Assembly (NCBI GenBank): GCA_934339135.1
Contig: CAKRHP010000016.1
Span: 25,930-89,929 of the forward strand
DNA: 64,000 bases
Direction: 5' to 3'
DNA from: an uncultured Lachnospiraceae bacterium
Lineage (GTDB): Bacteria; Bacillota; Clostridia; Lachnospirales; Lachnospiraceae
The translations under genes were made by a program, and so were the position numbers. Shown one piece after another: positions 17,726 to 26,716 of the stretch (its first letter is position 1; each line of letters starts with the position of its first letter). Below the pieces are notes generated by a model. The model worked only from the letters and a program-made list of their open reading frames with translations. It had not been told where the DNA came from and did not search any database.

Positions 17726-19195
17726 TTATGCTCCGTATCCATAGATCAGACCTCTCATCCAGGTCATACTGGCTCTCTCCAGTCCCGGTATCTCTTTTCG
17801 TATGATTTCTTCGCCACTGATCCTGTGATTCCTTTTGACTTCTCTTACCAGTTCATCCTGTTTCTTGATCCTTTTTTGCATCTGCTCCTTTTTGTGCTGA
17901 TACTCCAACAGATCAATTACATTTCCACCATTTCGTGTAAATACTCTTAACTGTGTCATTTTATGGACACCAGTCTTTGACCAGCCCATCGGACGGCTTG
18001 ATTCCCTTGCTGACAGCACATGGCTTATCTGCCCCTCCGCACTGCATCCCCAGTCTGCCCCGGCATCATCATACCGCACAATGATCCCAAGCCAGTTGTT
18101 TTGGATATATTTCCGGCAGGCTTCGATCTCTTTCTGCTTTCCCGGTGTTAAAGCACTGGCTCCACATTTTCTGAGAAGTCTCTGCACTTCTTCCTGATCT
18201 TTCTCTCGGATCGCTGCATAGATCAGCTCCCGGGCATCTTCTGTACTGTCCAGCAGGTGACTGGTCGCTGCACTGATGTATTTCCAGAGATGAAATTTAT
18301 CAAGCACAAATTTACTTTTTTCCAAAACCTGACAGCCTGATACGATCCACGGTGCACCATCTCCTGCGATATATACATTCTCCAGATACTCCGTATCATA
18401 GTTGTCATAAATATACTGCTGTACCTCCAGCCACAGATCCTCATTTGCTTCGGCTCCTTCATAAACACCTCCGAAGTAGTGCTTTCCTGTCAGGCGGTAT
18501 CTTTTGCTTCCTTGCTTTCCTTCCTCCTCGATATCTTCGTAGAGAAGGATCAACTTTGGCATCACCGTGTTACTTTTTCTGCCGTTTTCAGAGATCGGCA
18601 GATCTCCCTTTTTCTCGTAAAACTGTAATGCAACATGATCCTCATCTGCCTGGATATGAAGTTTTTTTATCCGTTTCTTTTTCTCAGGGATGTCTTCCGG
18701 CATTTCCACTTCGAGACCATGGATCAGTTTCTTGATTGTCTGTTTTGTGACCACATCGCCGGTCAGGCAGGCTTCTTCCCCTCCTTTGCGGTAACTGGTC
18801 TCTACTGCTTCTCTTAGTGCCTGCGCCAGCGCTGCCTGGCTGACTTTGTCATTGGAATCCATTCCCACATATTTGTCCAACAGATAAATTCTTTTTCCAC
18901 CATGCTTTGGAGCATAATAAGCTCTTTTGACCTCTATGTTTCCAAACCTTGTCAGCAGAGTGCGGCGGTCTTCTTTATGCTCTACATGATAGCTCTGTTT
19001 ACGGAATTCACTGTTCCGGATTGTCTGCTCAATACTTTCGAGGATCTCCTGATACAGACTGCGACCAAACTCTAATACTGTATCAAGCAGTTCCTCCTCA
19101 AAACGCATCATATTTCCGGATAATAATGATTCTTTGATAAATTTTTCAATTTTAGTAGTGTCTTTTTCGATAAATTCGATTATACTGTTATACAT
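17726..19195 (-). CDS. ISLre2-family transposase
   Basis: A 489-residue transposase of the ISLre2 (UPF0236) family. Family features visible are TLLTRFGNIEVKRAYY near residue 85, the AGDGAPWI segment around the central catalytic region (VYIAGDGAPWI), KFVLDKFHLWKY and the C-terminal EGQISHVLSARESSRPMGWS. It is full length and uninterrupted, so it may be active. The frame stays open 23 codons further upstream, but the ATG at 19195 has GGAG nine bases before it and the longer start would run through a hairpin that covers this site. It is inserted just upstream of the Ig-like and sensor-kinase genes. Confidence 0.92.
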   Translation of the reverse strand: MYNSIIEFIEKDTTKIEKFIKESLLSGNMMRFEEELLDTVLEFGRSLYQEILESIEQTIRNSEFRKQSYHVEHKEDRRTLLTRFGNIEVKRAYYAPKHGGKRIYLLDKYVGMDSNDKVSQAALAQALREAVETSYRKGGEEACLTGDVVTKQTIKKLIHGLEVEMPEDIPEKKKRIKKLHIQADEDHVALQFYEKKGDLPISENGRKSNTVMPKLILLYEDIEEEGKQGSKRYRLTGKHYFGGVYEGAEANEDLWLEVQQYIYDNYDTEYLENVYIAGDGAPWIVSGCQVLEKSKFVLDKFHLWKYISAATSHLLDSTEDARELIYAAIREKDQEEVQRLLRKCGASALTPGKQKEIEACRKYIQNNWLGIIVRYDDAGADWGCSAEGQISHVLSARESSRPMGWSKTGVHKMTQLRVFTRNGGNVIDLLEYQHKKEQMQKRIKKQDELVREVKRNHRISGEEIIRKEIPGLERASMTWMRGLIYGYGA

Positions 19196-19196
19196 G

Positions 19197-19257
19197 GGGC
19201 AGTTCTCCTTTGCGTTTTTTGTTTGGTCACTTAAAACTTTATACAAAGGAACTGCCC
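19197..19257 (-). promoter_or_regulatory. hairpin sequestering the transposase ribosome binding site
   Basis: On the minus strand GGGCAGTTCCTTTG (19257-19244) can pair with CAAAGGAGAACTGCCC (19212-19197), 14 pairs with a two-base bulge. The second arm contains the GGAG ribosome binding site and ends one base before the ATG. Transcripts entering from outside would fold and hide the site, a device known to keep transposase levels low in several insertion sequences. Confidence 0.65.
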
Positions 19258-19398
19258 TTTTCAATATTTAATTTTCCGAAAACTTAATTACGCTAACCTC
19301 AAATTTTCCCTGTCCAAAGGGCAGGTTTTCTTTGAAGAAACAGAGTGGATATGATATACTTATAAATAGAATTTTAATTTGTCAGAAAGGCAATTTTT

Positions 19399-20022
19399 AT
19401 GAAAAAAGTCAATTTTAAACCGGGAAATATGATCTATCCCCTCCCTGCCGTCATGGTAAGTTGTGGAGATATGGATCACGTATCAAATATATTAACAGTT
19501 GCATGGACCGGCACACTCTGTACGAATCCGCCGATGGCATATATTGCCGTTCGTCCGGAACGCCACTCTTATCCTATGATCCGGGAGTCCGGCGAGTTTG
19601 TGATCAATCTCACCACCAAAGAACTCGCACACGCTACAGATTTCTGTGGGGTACGCTCCGGCAGGGATCATGATAAATGGACAGACTGCCGCCTCACACC
19701 GGTTCCTGCGGATACTGTGAAATGTCCGCTGATCGCGGAAGCACCTGTCAACATCGAATGCAAAGTACGCCAGGTTTTAGAGCTTGGCTCCCATCATGTT
19801 TTTGTTGCCGACGTCACGGCAGTACATGTCGCAGAGAAGTATATGGACGAAAAAGGAACCTTTCATCTGGAAAATGCAGGTCTCCTCGCTTATTCTCACG
19901 GCACCTATTACAGCCTTGGCAAGGCTCTGGGTCATTTTGGTTATTCTATTCGCAAGAAAAAGGGAAACGGACGGAAAAGCACCAAAGGGAAACCAAAAAC
20001 ATACAATAAAAAAAGGGGCTAG
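19399..20022 (+). CDS. flavin reductase family protein (FMN-binding)
   Basis: A 207-residue member of the flavin reductase-like, split-barrel FMN-binding family. Visible motifs are the N-terminal YPLPAVMVSCGD, TVAWTGTLCTNPPMAYIAVRPERHSY (the phosphate- and flavin-contacting region), SGEFVINLTT and the C-terminal HVFVADVTAVHV strand. Small anaerobe proteins of this type bind FMN and transfer electrons or reduce free flavin; the partner is not known here. The last 25 residues are Lys/Arg-rich and look disordered. The start has AGAAAGG upstream. It lies 25 bases before the OLD-type ATPase gene and is likely cotranscribed with it. Confidence 0.88.
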   Translation: MKKVNFKPGNMIYPLPAVMVSCGDMDHVSNILTVAWTGTLCTNPPMAYIAVRPERHSYPMIRESGEFVINLTTKELAHATDFCGVRSGRDHDKWTDCRLTPVPADTVKCPLIAEAPVNIECKVRQVLELGSHHVFVADVTAVHVAEKYMDEKGTFHLENAGLLAYSHGTYYSLGKALGHFGYSIRKKKGNGRKSTKGKPKTYNKKRG

Positions 20023-20047
20023 TGCGTACGGAAATGAGGGATAAAGT

Positions 20048-21907
20048 ATGAAGATCAGCTATCTTAGAATACGAAATTTCAAATCCATCCGGGATCTGGA
20101 GATCAACGAGCTGGAAAATGCACTGATTCTTGTAGGCAAAAACAATACCGGTAAAACAAATGTGATCGATGCGATCCTTACAGCGACCGGCAATCATATT
20201 CCAAAGACAACCGAGTTTCTGGACCCGCAGAAAAGCATTGATATTACTCTGTCCATTGAATTCACCGATGAGGATCTGCAATACTATCAGAGTCTTGGCA
20301 TCGTGAGCAAACACCGGGATTATGACAAATGGCTGGAGGAGCTTTCCGCCCTGCTTCCATCCTTTCAGGATCATACAGTGACCTTTACCTGTCATATCAA
20401 TCCGGAGCAAAAGATCCGGTTTAATGATGGTTTCCAGAAAAACAATCCCTACATCCGGGAAATTTTTCCAAAAATCTATCATATTGACCAGACCAGAAAC
20501 CTTGATGCATTGCAGAATGATGTTTTTAGTTTTTATGACAAAGAATCCTTCCAGATGCTCAAGGATAATATGTGTACCTTTGACTCCACCCGGAAATGTA
20601 ACCGCTGTTTTCAGTGTATTGGAGTCATCAACAAAAAAACACCGGAGGAGCTTTCTCTTTTTGAGACCACGCGTCTGCTGCAGTACAAACTGTTCCGCAC
20701 AAATCTGAATGAGTTTGCTGAGAAGGTAAATCATTACTTCCATCGGAACGGCAATCCTTCCCAGCAGATCCGCTACGTACTCAACTTTGATCTGGATGAC
20801 CTGCTGCATATCGACACACAGCTTATCAACCGGGATCGCAACGATTATGTTTCCTCCTTAAATACATTGAGTGAAGGCATTAAAAGTATCTACGCATTAT
20901 CTCTTCTGGAGGCATATATTGACGAGGCAGATACTCTTCCCTGCATTATTTTGATGGAGGATCCTGAAATCTATCTGCATCCGCAGCTTCAGAAAGTGGC
21001 AAGTGAGATCCTTTACCGCTTGTCCAAAAAGAACCAGGTGATCTTCTCCACTCACTCTCCGAATCTGATCTTTAACTTTTCTTCCAAACAGATCAAGGAG
21101 GTACTGCTGGATGAGGAATATTACACCACCGTACGGGAGGAGACGGACATAGACCAGATCCTCGATGACCTGGGTTATACCGCCAATGATCTGATGAATG
21201 TGAGTTTTGTATTTATCGTAGAGGGCAAGCAGGACAGCAACCGCCTTCCGATGCTTCTGCAGAAGTACTACTCCGAGATTTACGACGAGGATGGCAATCT
21301 CAAGCGGATCACGATCATTCCGGTAAACAGCTGCACCAATATTAAAACCTACGCAAATCTGAAATATATTAATAAACTATATTTAAAGGATCAGTTTCTG
21401 ATGATCCGGGACAGCGACGGCAAAAATCCAAAATACCTCAAGAAACAGCTCTGCAGTTACTACGGTCAGCGAGCCAAAGAGGATGCCGGCAATCTGCCGA
21501 AGGTAGAACCAAAAAATGTCCTGATCCTGAAGTATTACTCTTTTGAAAATTATTTTCTGGATCCAAAGATCATGACAAAGATCGGCGTTGTCAAAAGTGA
21601 AGAAGATTTTTATAATATTCTTTACAAAAAATACAAAGATTACCTATTTAAGCTAAACAGTATGAAACGCATGCAGCGGATCAATAATATACGTATTAAG
21701 AGCAAGCAGGATATCAAGGATAATATGGAACTGATTAAAATTTATGTACGCGGGCATAATCTGTTTGATATCTTTTATGGACGTTACCACGGCCAGGCGG
21801 AGCAGGAGATCCTGCAGAAGTATATTGACGTGGCACCGAGGGAAACCTTCCAGGATATCTTTGATGCCATTGACTCATTTGTTTATTTCGAAAACAGAAG
21901 AAAATAG
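20048..21907 (+). CDS. OLD-type ATPase/TOPRIM nuclease with a four-cysteine insertion
   Basis: A 619-residue protein combining an SMC/RecF-like ATPase and a TOPRIM nuclease, the architecture of OLD family nucleases. The Walker A is GKNNTGKT (residues 30-37), the signature region is LSEG (about 274), the Walker B is ILMEDPEIYLHP (301-312) and a switch histidine lies in STHSPN (about 336). The TOPRIM acidic residues are E392 (FIVEGKQD) and D455/D457 (IRDSDG), so nuclease chemistry looks intact. An insertion carries Cys176, 184, 187 and 190 (C-x7-C-x2-C-x2-C), likely a zinc-binding knuckle. No UvrD-like partner is adjacent, which argues against a Gabija pair. A role in phage defence or DNA repair is possible but inferred. 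The start has GAGGGA upstream. Confidence 0.85.
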   Translation: MKISYLRIRNFKSIRDLEINELENALILVGKNNTGKTNVIDAILTATGNHIPKTTEFLDPQKSIDITLSIEFTDEDLQYYQSLGIVSKHRDYDKWLEELSALLPSFQDHTVTFTCHINPEQKIRFNDGFQKNNPYIREIFPKIYHIDQTRNLDALQNDVFSFYDKESFQMLKDNMCTFDSTRKCNRCFQCIGVINKKTPEELSLFETTRLLQYKLFRTNLNEFAEKVNHYFHRNGNPSQQIRYVLNFDLDDLLHIDTQLINRDRNDYVSSLNTLSEGIKSIYALSLLEAYIDEADTLPCIILMEDPEIYLHPQLQKVASEILYRLSKKNQVIFSTHSPNLIFNFSSKQIKEVLLDEEYYTTVREETDIDQILDDLGYTANDLMNVSFVFIVEGKQDSNRLPMLLQKYYSEIYDEDGNLKRITIIPVNSCTNIKTYANLKYINKLYLKDQFLMIRDSDGKNPKYLKKQLCSYYGQRAKEDAGNLPKVEPKNVLILKYYSFENYFLDPKIMTKIGVVKSEEDFYNILYKKYKDYLFKLNSMKRMQRINNIRIKSKQDIKDNMELIKIYVRGHNLFDIFYGRYHGQAEQEILQKYIDVAPRETFQDIFDAIDSFVYFENRRK

Positions 21908-21908
21908 G

Positions 21909-21936
21909 TTGACATTATAAACGATTTCGATATAAT
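21909..21936 (+). promoter_or_regulatory. promoter of murA
   Basis: A perfect TTGACA (21909-21914) and a perfect TATAAT (21931-21936) with a 16-base spacer, about 80 bases before the murA start. It begins one base after the stop of the OLD-type gene. Confidence 0.85.
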
Positions 21937-22014
21937 GTATGGTATGTATGTCTTCACTATTCTACAGGAGTGGTGAAACGGGTTTTGCAAAAAAAGCGTT
22001 TGATGAGGTGCAAA

Positions 22015-23316
22015 ATGGAAAATCAGTATATTATAAAGGGCGGAAACCCTCTTCACGGTGAAGTTGTTATCGGCGGAGCCAAAAACGCTGCTCTTGGTAT
22101 TCTGGCTGCTGCCATTATGACCGATGAGACAGTGACGATCGACAATCTTCCAAATGTAAGAGATATCAATGTCCTTCTTACAGCTATAGAGAGTATTGGT
22201 GCTACCGTAAAGCGTCTGGGACCTCACGAGGTACAGATCAACGGAAGTACTATTTCTGATGTTACAATAGATTATGACTCCATTCGTAAAATACGGGCAT
22301 CCTATTATCTTTTAGGTGCTCTTCTTGGCAAATATAAAAAGGCTCAGGTTGCTCTTCCCGGCGGCTGTGATATCGGAAGCCGTCCGATCGACCAGCATCT
22401 GAAAGGCTTTCGTGCCCTGGGTGCCACGGTCAATATCGAGTACGGTATGATCAATACCTTTGCCGATGCACTGGTGGGCAATCATATTTATCTCGATGTG
22501 GTATCGGTAGGTGCCACGATCAATATTATGCTTGCATCCTGTATGGCACAGGGCCGTACTGTTATTGAGAATGCCGCCAAGGAACCACACATCGTAGATG
22601 TTGCCAACTTCTTAAACAGCATGGGTGCCAATATCAAGGGTGCCGGTACTGACAAGATCCGTATTGACGGTGTGGATCATCTCCATGCCAGCGAGTATTC
22701 CATTATTCCGGATCAGATCGAAGCAGGTACTTTTATGGTTGCCGCTGCTGCTACCAAGGGTGATGTACTGATCCGTAATGTTATCCCAAAGCATCTGGAG
22801 GCTATTTCTGTCAAGCTGATCGAGATTGGCGCAAAGGTCGAGGAGTTTGATGATGCGGTTCGTGTATCTGCAGATGACCGCTTGGGACATACGCAGGTCA
22901 AGACTCTGCCATATCCTGGTTTTCCAACCGATATGCAGCCTCAGATTGCGACACTTCTGGCTCTTTCCAACGGAACCAGCACTGTTACCGAGAGTATTTT
23001 CGAGAACCGTTTTAAATATGTAGATGAACTTGCCCGCATGGGTGCCAATATCAAGGTCGAGGGAAATGTTGCGATCATTGAGGGTGTCACCGGTCTGACC
23101 GGAGCCTCTATCACAGCACCTGATCTTCGTGCCGGTGCTGCACTTGTTGTTGCCGGTCTGGTGGCTGACGGATTTACGACCGTGGATTCTATCCACTTTA
23201 TCGAACGTGGATATGAAGATTTCGACAAAAAGATGACAGCTCTTGGCGCATGTATGGAGAAGATTCCTGTGGACGACGAGCGAGAAATGCAGAAATTCAA
23301 AATGAAAGTTGGATGA
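22015..23316 (+). CDS. murA: UDP-N-acetylglucosamine 1-carboxyvinyltransferase
   Basis: MurA transfers enolpyruvate from PEP to UDP-GlcNAc, the first committed step of peptidoglycan synthesis, in the cytoplasm. The 433-residue product has the N-terminal GGAKNAAL motif (Lys23, Asn24), the active-site loop LPGGCDIGSRPIDQH with Cys118 (the fosfomycin target) and the second-domain PGFPTDMQPQ motif. The ATG at 22015 matches the family N terminus (MENQYIIKGG) and has GAGGTG upstream; the frame extends further but through the leader. It has its own strong promoter and ends at a terminator shared with the convergent HD-GYP gene. Bacillota often carry two MurA copies; which one this is cannot be told here. 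Confidence 0.96.
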   Translation: MENQYIIKGGNPLHGEVVIGGAKNAALGILAAAIMTDETVTIDNLPNVRDINVLLTAIESIGATVKRLGPHEVQINGSTISDVTIDYDSIRKIRASYYLLGALLGKYKKAQVALPGGCDIGSRPIDQHLKGFRALGATVNIEYGMINTFADALVGNHIYLDVVSVGATINIMLASCMAQGRTVIENAAKEPHIVDVANFLNSMGANIKGAGTDKIRIDGVDHLHASEYSIIPDQIEAGTFMVAAAATKGDVLIRNVIPKHLEAISVKLIEIGAKVEEFDDAVRVSADDRLGHTQVKTLPYPGFPTDMQPQIATLLALSNGTSTVTESIFENRFKYVDELARMGANIKVEGNVAIIEGVTGLTGASITAPDLRAGAALVVAGLVADGFTTVDSIHFIERGYEDFDKKMTALGACMEKIPVDDEREMQKFKMKVG

Positions 23317-23350
23317 AAATATCCACAAAAATAGAAATTATTGAATATAT

Positions 23351-23386
23351 AAAAGGCGGAAACTGTTTCTTACGTTTCCGCCTTTT
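23351..23386. terminator. bidirectional terminator between murA and the HD-GYP gene
   Basis: AAAAGGCGGAAAC at 23351-23363 and GTTTCCGCCTTTT at 23374-23386 form a GC-rich stem bordered by A-runs and T-runs. It can end both convergent transcripts. Confidence 0.9.
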
Positions 23387-23456
23387 GTTGTTTTATTTCC
23401 AAATTTATTCACAGAATACTCTACAATTCCATTTTAATTTCACATTTTGTGCTGTT

Positions 23457-24353
23457 TTAACAGATTTCTTTCACATCAATATCCGGTGCCATAGCTAAAT
23501 TTACGATCAGTCCATCCATTTTCACAATCGGATTACTCTGATCGGTTGGATTGGTATCCACGATCCGTGCACGTTTCTGATTGGATAAGACCACCTCACA
23601 CCCAATATAAAACGAACCAACCCCCTCCATAAATACTGCAAGATATGTAGGATCAAACTTTTCCCTCTCCTGCTGCAGCATCCGGAACACCTCAAATGGA
23701 CAATGCGGCTCTCTATAAACTCTGGCTGAAGTCAGCGCGTCATAATAATCAGCAATGGCAACAATCTTAGCGAAATCATCAATATCATCCGCTTTTAATC
23801 CTTTGGGATACCCGGAACCATCGCATCTCTCATGGTGCATCAGGGCAGCATTCATAATCCGTTCATCTAACGGATGCTTCTTAAGAAAGTCATATCCTTT
23901 CTGTGGATGCTGTTTGATCTGCTCATATTCTTCCTCTGTCAGCGATCCTGCTTTTTTGATGATCTTGCCTGGGATTCCCATCTTCCCCACATCGTGCAAA
24001 AGTCCTGCCAGTGTCAGGATATCCTGCTCCTCCTCCGGCATATGCATCCAGTTTGCAAACTCGTGACAGAGTATCGCCACATTCAGACTATGTATATATG
24101 TCAGATCATCATACCTCCGGACCCTTCGCAGCATCCGAAACGTATGAACCGGATCATCACTCAATGCTATGATTTCCCTCGTTTCTTTCAATAGCTTGTT
24201 GGTGTTAAGATCCTCGTCCTCCCTGACGATGTACTCCGACAACGACTTTTCCAAAAGCTGTGCCGATTTGATAACCCGTTCGTTAAATAATCGGTAATCC
24301 CTCGACTTTCTGGTGGGACCCAACTTATCCTCCGGCAAAAATTTCCATTCCAT
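23457..24353 (-). CDS. HD-GYP domain phosphohydrolase
   Basis: A 298-residue soluble protein with an HD-GYP domain, the family that hydrolyses cyclic di-GMP or related cyclic dinucleotides. Metal-binding motifs are complete: LLHDVGKMGIP (His120, Asp121) and HHERCDGSGYP (His173, His174, Gly181-Tyr182-Pro183), with AIADYYDALTS following. The N-terminal 70 residues are helical and lack a recognisable receiver or sensory domain, and a C-terminal beta-rich segment (about 235-298) follows the catalytic core. No GGDEF cyclase is in the window. The ATG at 24353 has GGAG upstream and a promoter at 24422-24394. It is a single gene. Confidence 0.9.
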   Translation of the reverse strand: MEWKFLPEDKLGPTRKSRDYRLFNERVIKSAQLLEKSLSEYIVREDEDLNTNKLLKETREIIALSDDPVHTFRMLRRVRRYDDLTYIHSLNVAILCHEFANWMHMPEEEQDILTLAGLLHDVGKMGIPGKIIKKAGSLTEEEYEQIKQHPQKGYDFLKKHPLDERIMNAALMHHERCDGSGYPKGLKADDIDDFAKIVAIADYYDALTSARVYREPHCPFEVFRMLQQEREKFDPTYLAVFMEGVGSFYIGCEVVLSNQKRARIVDTNPTDQSNPIVKMDGLIVNLAMAPDIDVKEIC

Positions 24354-24393
24354 CTCCCTGTCTCCTTCGTAATTGTGTCAATACGATATCCCT

Positions 24394-24422
24394 ATTTTAT
24401 TATGTTTAAATGAAAATATCAA
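24394..24422 (-). promoter_or_regulatory. promoter of the HD-GYP gene
   Basis: On the minus strand TTGATA (24422-24417), 17 bases, then TAAAAT (24399-24394), about 40 bases before the start codon. Confidence 0.55.
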
Positions 24423-24435
24423 GTCATCCTCTTTC

Positions 24436-24464
24436 TTGCAAAAGTTCCGAAAAAAGCGTATTAT
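24436..24464 (+). promoter_or_regulatory. promoter of the tmk-yaaR-holB block
   Basis: TTGCAA (24436-24441), a 17-base spacer and TATTAT (24459-24464), 80 bases before tmk and back to back with the HD-GYP promoter. Confidence 0.6.
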
Positions 24465-24544
24465 ATAGAGTGAGATAATTTAGATGTTTTGGCAGAGTTT
24501 TTCTGCAGCAAAATCTACAATTTAAGAAAGGGTATGGTATTTCT

Positions 24545-25174
24545 ATGGGCTCAAAAAAAGGATGTTTTATTGTATTTGAAGGTATTGATGGCAGTGGCAA
24601 ATCCACACAGATCTCTCTGTTACAGGAACATATTCAGGGACACTCCATCAACTGTATGACTACCATGGAGCCAAGCAATGGACCCATCGGCACCTTGCTC
24701 CGCCAGTTCCTTTCCGGCCGTATCAAGGGTGAAGAAACCACTTTGACGGCACTTTTTGCAGCAGACCGTCTGGATCATCTGAACAATCCGGTCAATGGTA
24801 TCTGCAAGCTTTTGGATGATGGCATTGCCGTGCTTTCTGACCGCTACGTTTTTTCCAATTATGCATATCAGAGTGTGTCTGTTCCTCTGGAATGGATCAT
24901 GAAATGCAATGAGATGGCAAATGAGATTGTCCGTCCGAACTGCCATATTTTTATAGATGTCTCACCGGAAACCGCGATGGAACGCGTGACCAAGGGGCGT
25001 CACCAGACGGATATTTATGAGACAAAGGAACGTCTCACCGATGTCAGGGAACGTTATCTTGATCTGATCCACCGGATGGAGGACGTGGAAAATATTATTA
25101 TTGTTGACGGAAACCGTTCCCTGCAGGAAATCTCCGATGAGATCTGGGCAAAGGTCTGTCACTACTTTGTATAG
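24545..25174 (+). CDS. tmk: thymidylate kinase
   Basis: Phosphorylates dTMP to dTDP for DNA synthesis. The 209-residue product has the P-loop FEGIDGSGKST (about residues 11-21), the TMEPSNGPIG region in place of the usual EPGGT, an AADRLDH segment and the DRYVFSNYAYQ motif (about 98-108) that binds the nucleotide. The family's 'EPGG' loop has Ser-Asn instead of Gly-Gly, a variation seen in other clostridial relatives. It opens the block tmk-yaaR-holB-ricT-trmN-rsmI, matching the Bacillus subtilis order apart from missing members. The ribosome binding site AGAAAGGG is about 12 bases upstream. Confidence 0.93.
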   Translation: MGSKKGCFIVFEGIDGSGKSTQISLLQEHIQGHSINCMTTMEPSNGPIGTLLRQFLSGRIKGEETTLTALFAADRLDHLNNPVNGICKLLDDGIAVLSDRYVFSNYAYQSVSVPLEWIMKCNEMANEIVRPNCHIFIDVSPETAMERVTKGRHQTDIYETKERLTDVRERYLDLIHRMEDVENIIIVDGNRSLQEISDEIWAKVCHYFV

Positions 25175-25234
25175 AACTATCATTTCTTCTCAAATTAACG
25201 ACAGCAGATTCACTACCACGAAAGGAGGAGTTCT

Positions 25235-25675
25235 ATGGATCTACGGGTAAACCAGTTACAGCAGCCGGCACAGATTGAATCCAAAGCCTCTGTTCCGGAA
25301 TCGGATGGCTCCTTTCGTTTCACACTGCTCAGCAGTATTCAGGAGCAGGAGCTTCAGGCAAGTCTCGCCGTCATGATGGAAGATATTACCCAGCAAGGCA
25401 ATAAACTCAGCCGCCGGATGGATATCCGGGATATGAAGCTGTACCGCAAGATGATCAAAGAATTTATGAATGAGATCGTCACCCACTCCCACTCCTTCAG
25501 CCGTGAAAACTTTCTCGACAAAAAGGGGCGTCACAGGGTCTACGGTATGGTAAAGCTTATCGACCAGGCTCTGGACGATCTTGCAGAGGAGCTTATGCAG
25601 GAAGAAAAGGACCATCTGGCGATATTAAATAAAATCGGTGAAATTCAGGGAATGATCCTTGATCTTTTTACCTGA
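25235..25675 (+). CDS. yaaR: YaaR family protein (DUF327)
   Basis: A 146-residue, helix-rich cytoplasmic protein of the DUF327 family, whose function is not established. Family features are FTLLSSIQEQELQASLAVMM, a central DIRDMKLYRKMIKEFMNE segment and KKGRHRVYGMVKLIDQALDDLAEEL. Its position between tmk and holB is the same as in Bacillus. The ATG has AAAGGAGGAG upstream. The stop lies 22 bases before the holB start. Confidence 0.88.
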   Translation: MDLRVNQLQQPAQIESKASVPESDGSFRFTLLSSIQEQELQASLAVMMEDITQQGNKLSRRMDIRDMKLYRKMIKEFMNEIVTHSHSFSRENFLDKKGRHRVYGMVKLIDQALDDLAEELMQEEKDHLAILNKIGEIQGMILDLFT

Positions 25676-25697
25676 TCATTATAAACAGGAGGCATTT

Positions 25698-26684
25698 ATG
25701 GCAAATTTTAAAGATATCATCGGACAAAAGCAGGCAAAGGAGCATTTCCAGACAGCCATTGAGACTGGAAATATTTCCCATGCCTATATTATCAACGGAG
25801 AGACCGGTTCCGGACGCCGTATGTTGGCAGATGCCTTTGCAAAGGCACTCCAGTGTGAAAAGCATCCAAGCGCCGATTCCTGCGACGGATGCAAGTCCTG
25901 TCATCAGGCCGAATCCGGCAATCATCCGGATATCCGCTATATTACTCATGAAAAGGCAAGTATCAGTGTCGATGATATTCGTGAGCAGCTCAACAATGAT
26001 ATCCAGATCAAGCCATACAGTAGTGAGCATAAGGTATACATTATCCCGGAAGCCAATAAAATGACGGAGCAGGCGCAGAACGCTCTTCTGAAAACCATCG
26101 AGGAACCTCCGGCATACGCAGTCATCCTTCTTCTCACGGATAATCTGAATGCACTTCTGCCAACGATCCGGTCCAGATGTGTTACGATCAATACAAAACC
26201 TATCTCCAAGGAAGAAATTGCCGGTTATCTGGTAAGTCACCTTTCCATGGAGCGGGAGCAGGCTGAGATTGCCGCAGGCTTCTGTCAGGGAAATATGGGC
26301 AAGGCGATCCGTTTTGCCAACTCAAAGGATTTTCAAGAAATGAAGGAGGATACCCTTCATTTATTAAAAAATATTGAGCATATGGATATTTCGGAAATTG
26401 TGGATTCCATCCGTACCTTCTCACAGAAAAAGGGCATGATCGATGATTATCTGGATCTGATGCTGCTCTGGTACCGTGATGTACTGATGTTTAAAGTCAC
26501 AAAGGATGCCAATCTCCTGCTGTACCGCGACCAGTTTCACGATATCTCCCATCAGGCAAGCGTACACACCTACGAGAGTATCGAAAACATTCTTCAGGCA
26601 ATCGATAAGGCAAAGGTGCGTCTTGGCGCCAATGTAAACTTCGAGGTGACCATGGAGCTGATGGCACTGACCATGAAAGACTAA
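25698..26684 (+). CDS. holB: DNA polymerase III subunit delta'
   Basis: Delta' is the stator of the clamp loader that places the DnaN sliding clamp on primed DNA. The 328-residue product has the N-terminal FKDIIGQKQAKEHF, a P-loop-like GETGSGRRM that lacks the catalytic lysine (usual for delta'), a four-cysteine zinc module (CEKHPSADSCDGCKSC) and the EEPPAYAVILLLT and RSRC sensor motifs. AGGAGG lies five bases before the ATG at 25698; an earlier start would overlap yaaR. It is cotranscribed with yaaR and ricT. Confidence 0.93.
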   Translation: MANFKDIIGQKQAKEHFQTAIETGNISHAYIINGETGSGRRMLADAFAKALQCEKHPSADSCDGCKSCHQAESGNHPDIRYITHEKASISVDDIREQLNNDIQIKPYSSEHKVYIIPEANKMTEQAQNALLKTIEEPPAYAVILLLTDNLNALLPTIRSRCVTINTKPISKEEIAGYLVSHLSMEREQAEIAAGFCQGNMGKAIRFANSKDFQEMKEDTLHLLKNIEHMDISEIVDSIRTFSQKKGMIDDYLDLMLLWYRDVLMFKVTKDANLLLYRDQFHDISHQASVHTYESIENILQAIDKAKVRLGANVNFEVTMELMALTMKD

Positions 26685-26716
26685 GCTAATCCGTCAATAG
26701 AAAGGACATAAATATT

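Larger units (their letters stand above)
17599..19304 (-). mobile_element. ISLre2-family insertion sequence
   Basis: A single-gene element of about 1.7 kb. The left end (17599-17630) and the right end read inversely (19304-19272) share AATTTGA, TAG(T/C)GTAA and TTCGGAAAA in the same order with small gaps, so they look like imperfect terminal inverted repeats. No convincing target duplication was found and the exact ends are uncertain. The transposase frame is intact. Confidence 0.65.

Noticed and set aside
19308..19333. Possible terminator hairpin right of the insertion sequence
   Set aside because: The stem is short with mismatches and no gene on the plus strand ends there; it may be residue of an interrupted region.
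19946..20809. Minus-strand open frame of 287 codons over the OLD-type gene
   Set aside because: It crosses a real gene boundary and shows no family motifs; the plus-strand genes are clear.
20048..21907. Gabija defence system
   Set aside because: No UvrD-like GajB gene is adjacent; the nearby helicase AddA is 16 kb away and part of addBA.
22612..23328. Minus-strand open frame opposite murA
   Set aside because: It is a shadow of murA, which is intact and highly conserved.
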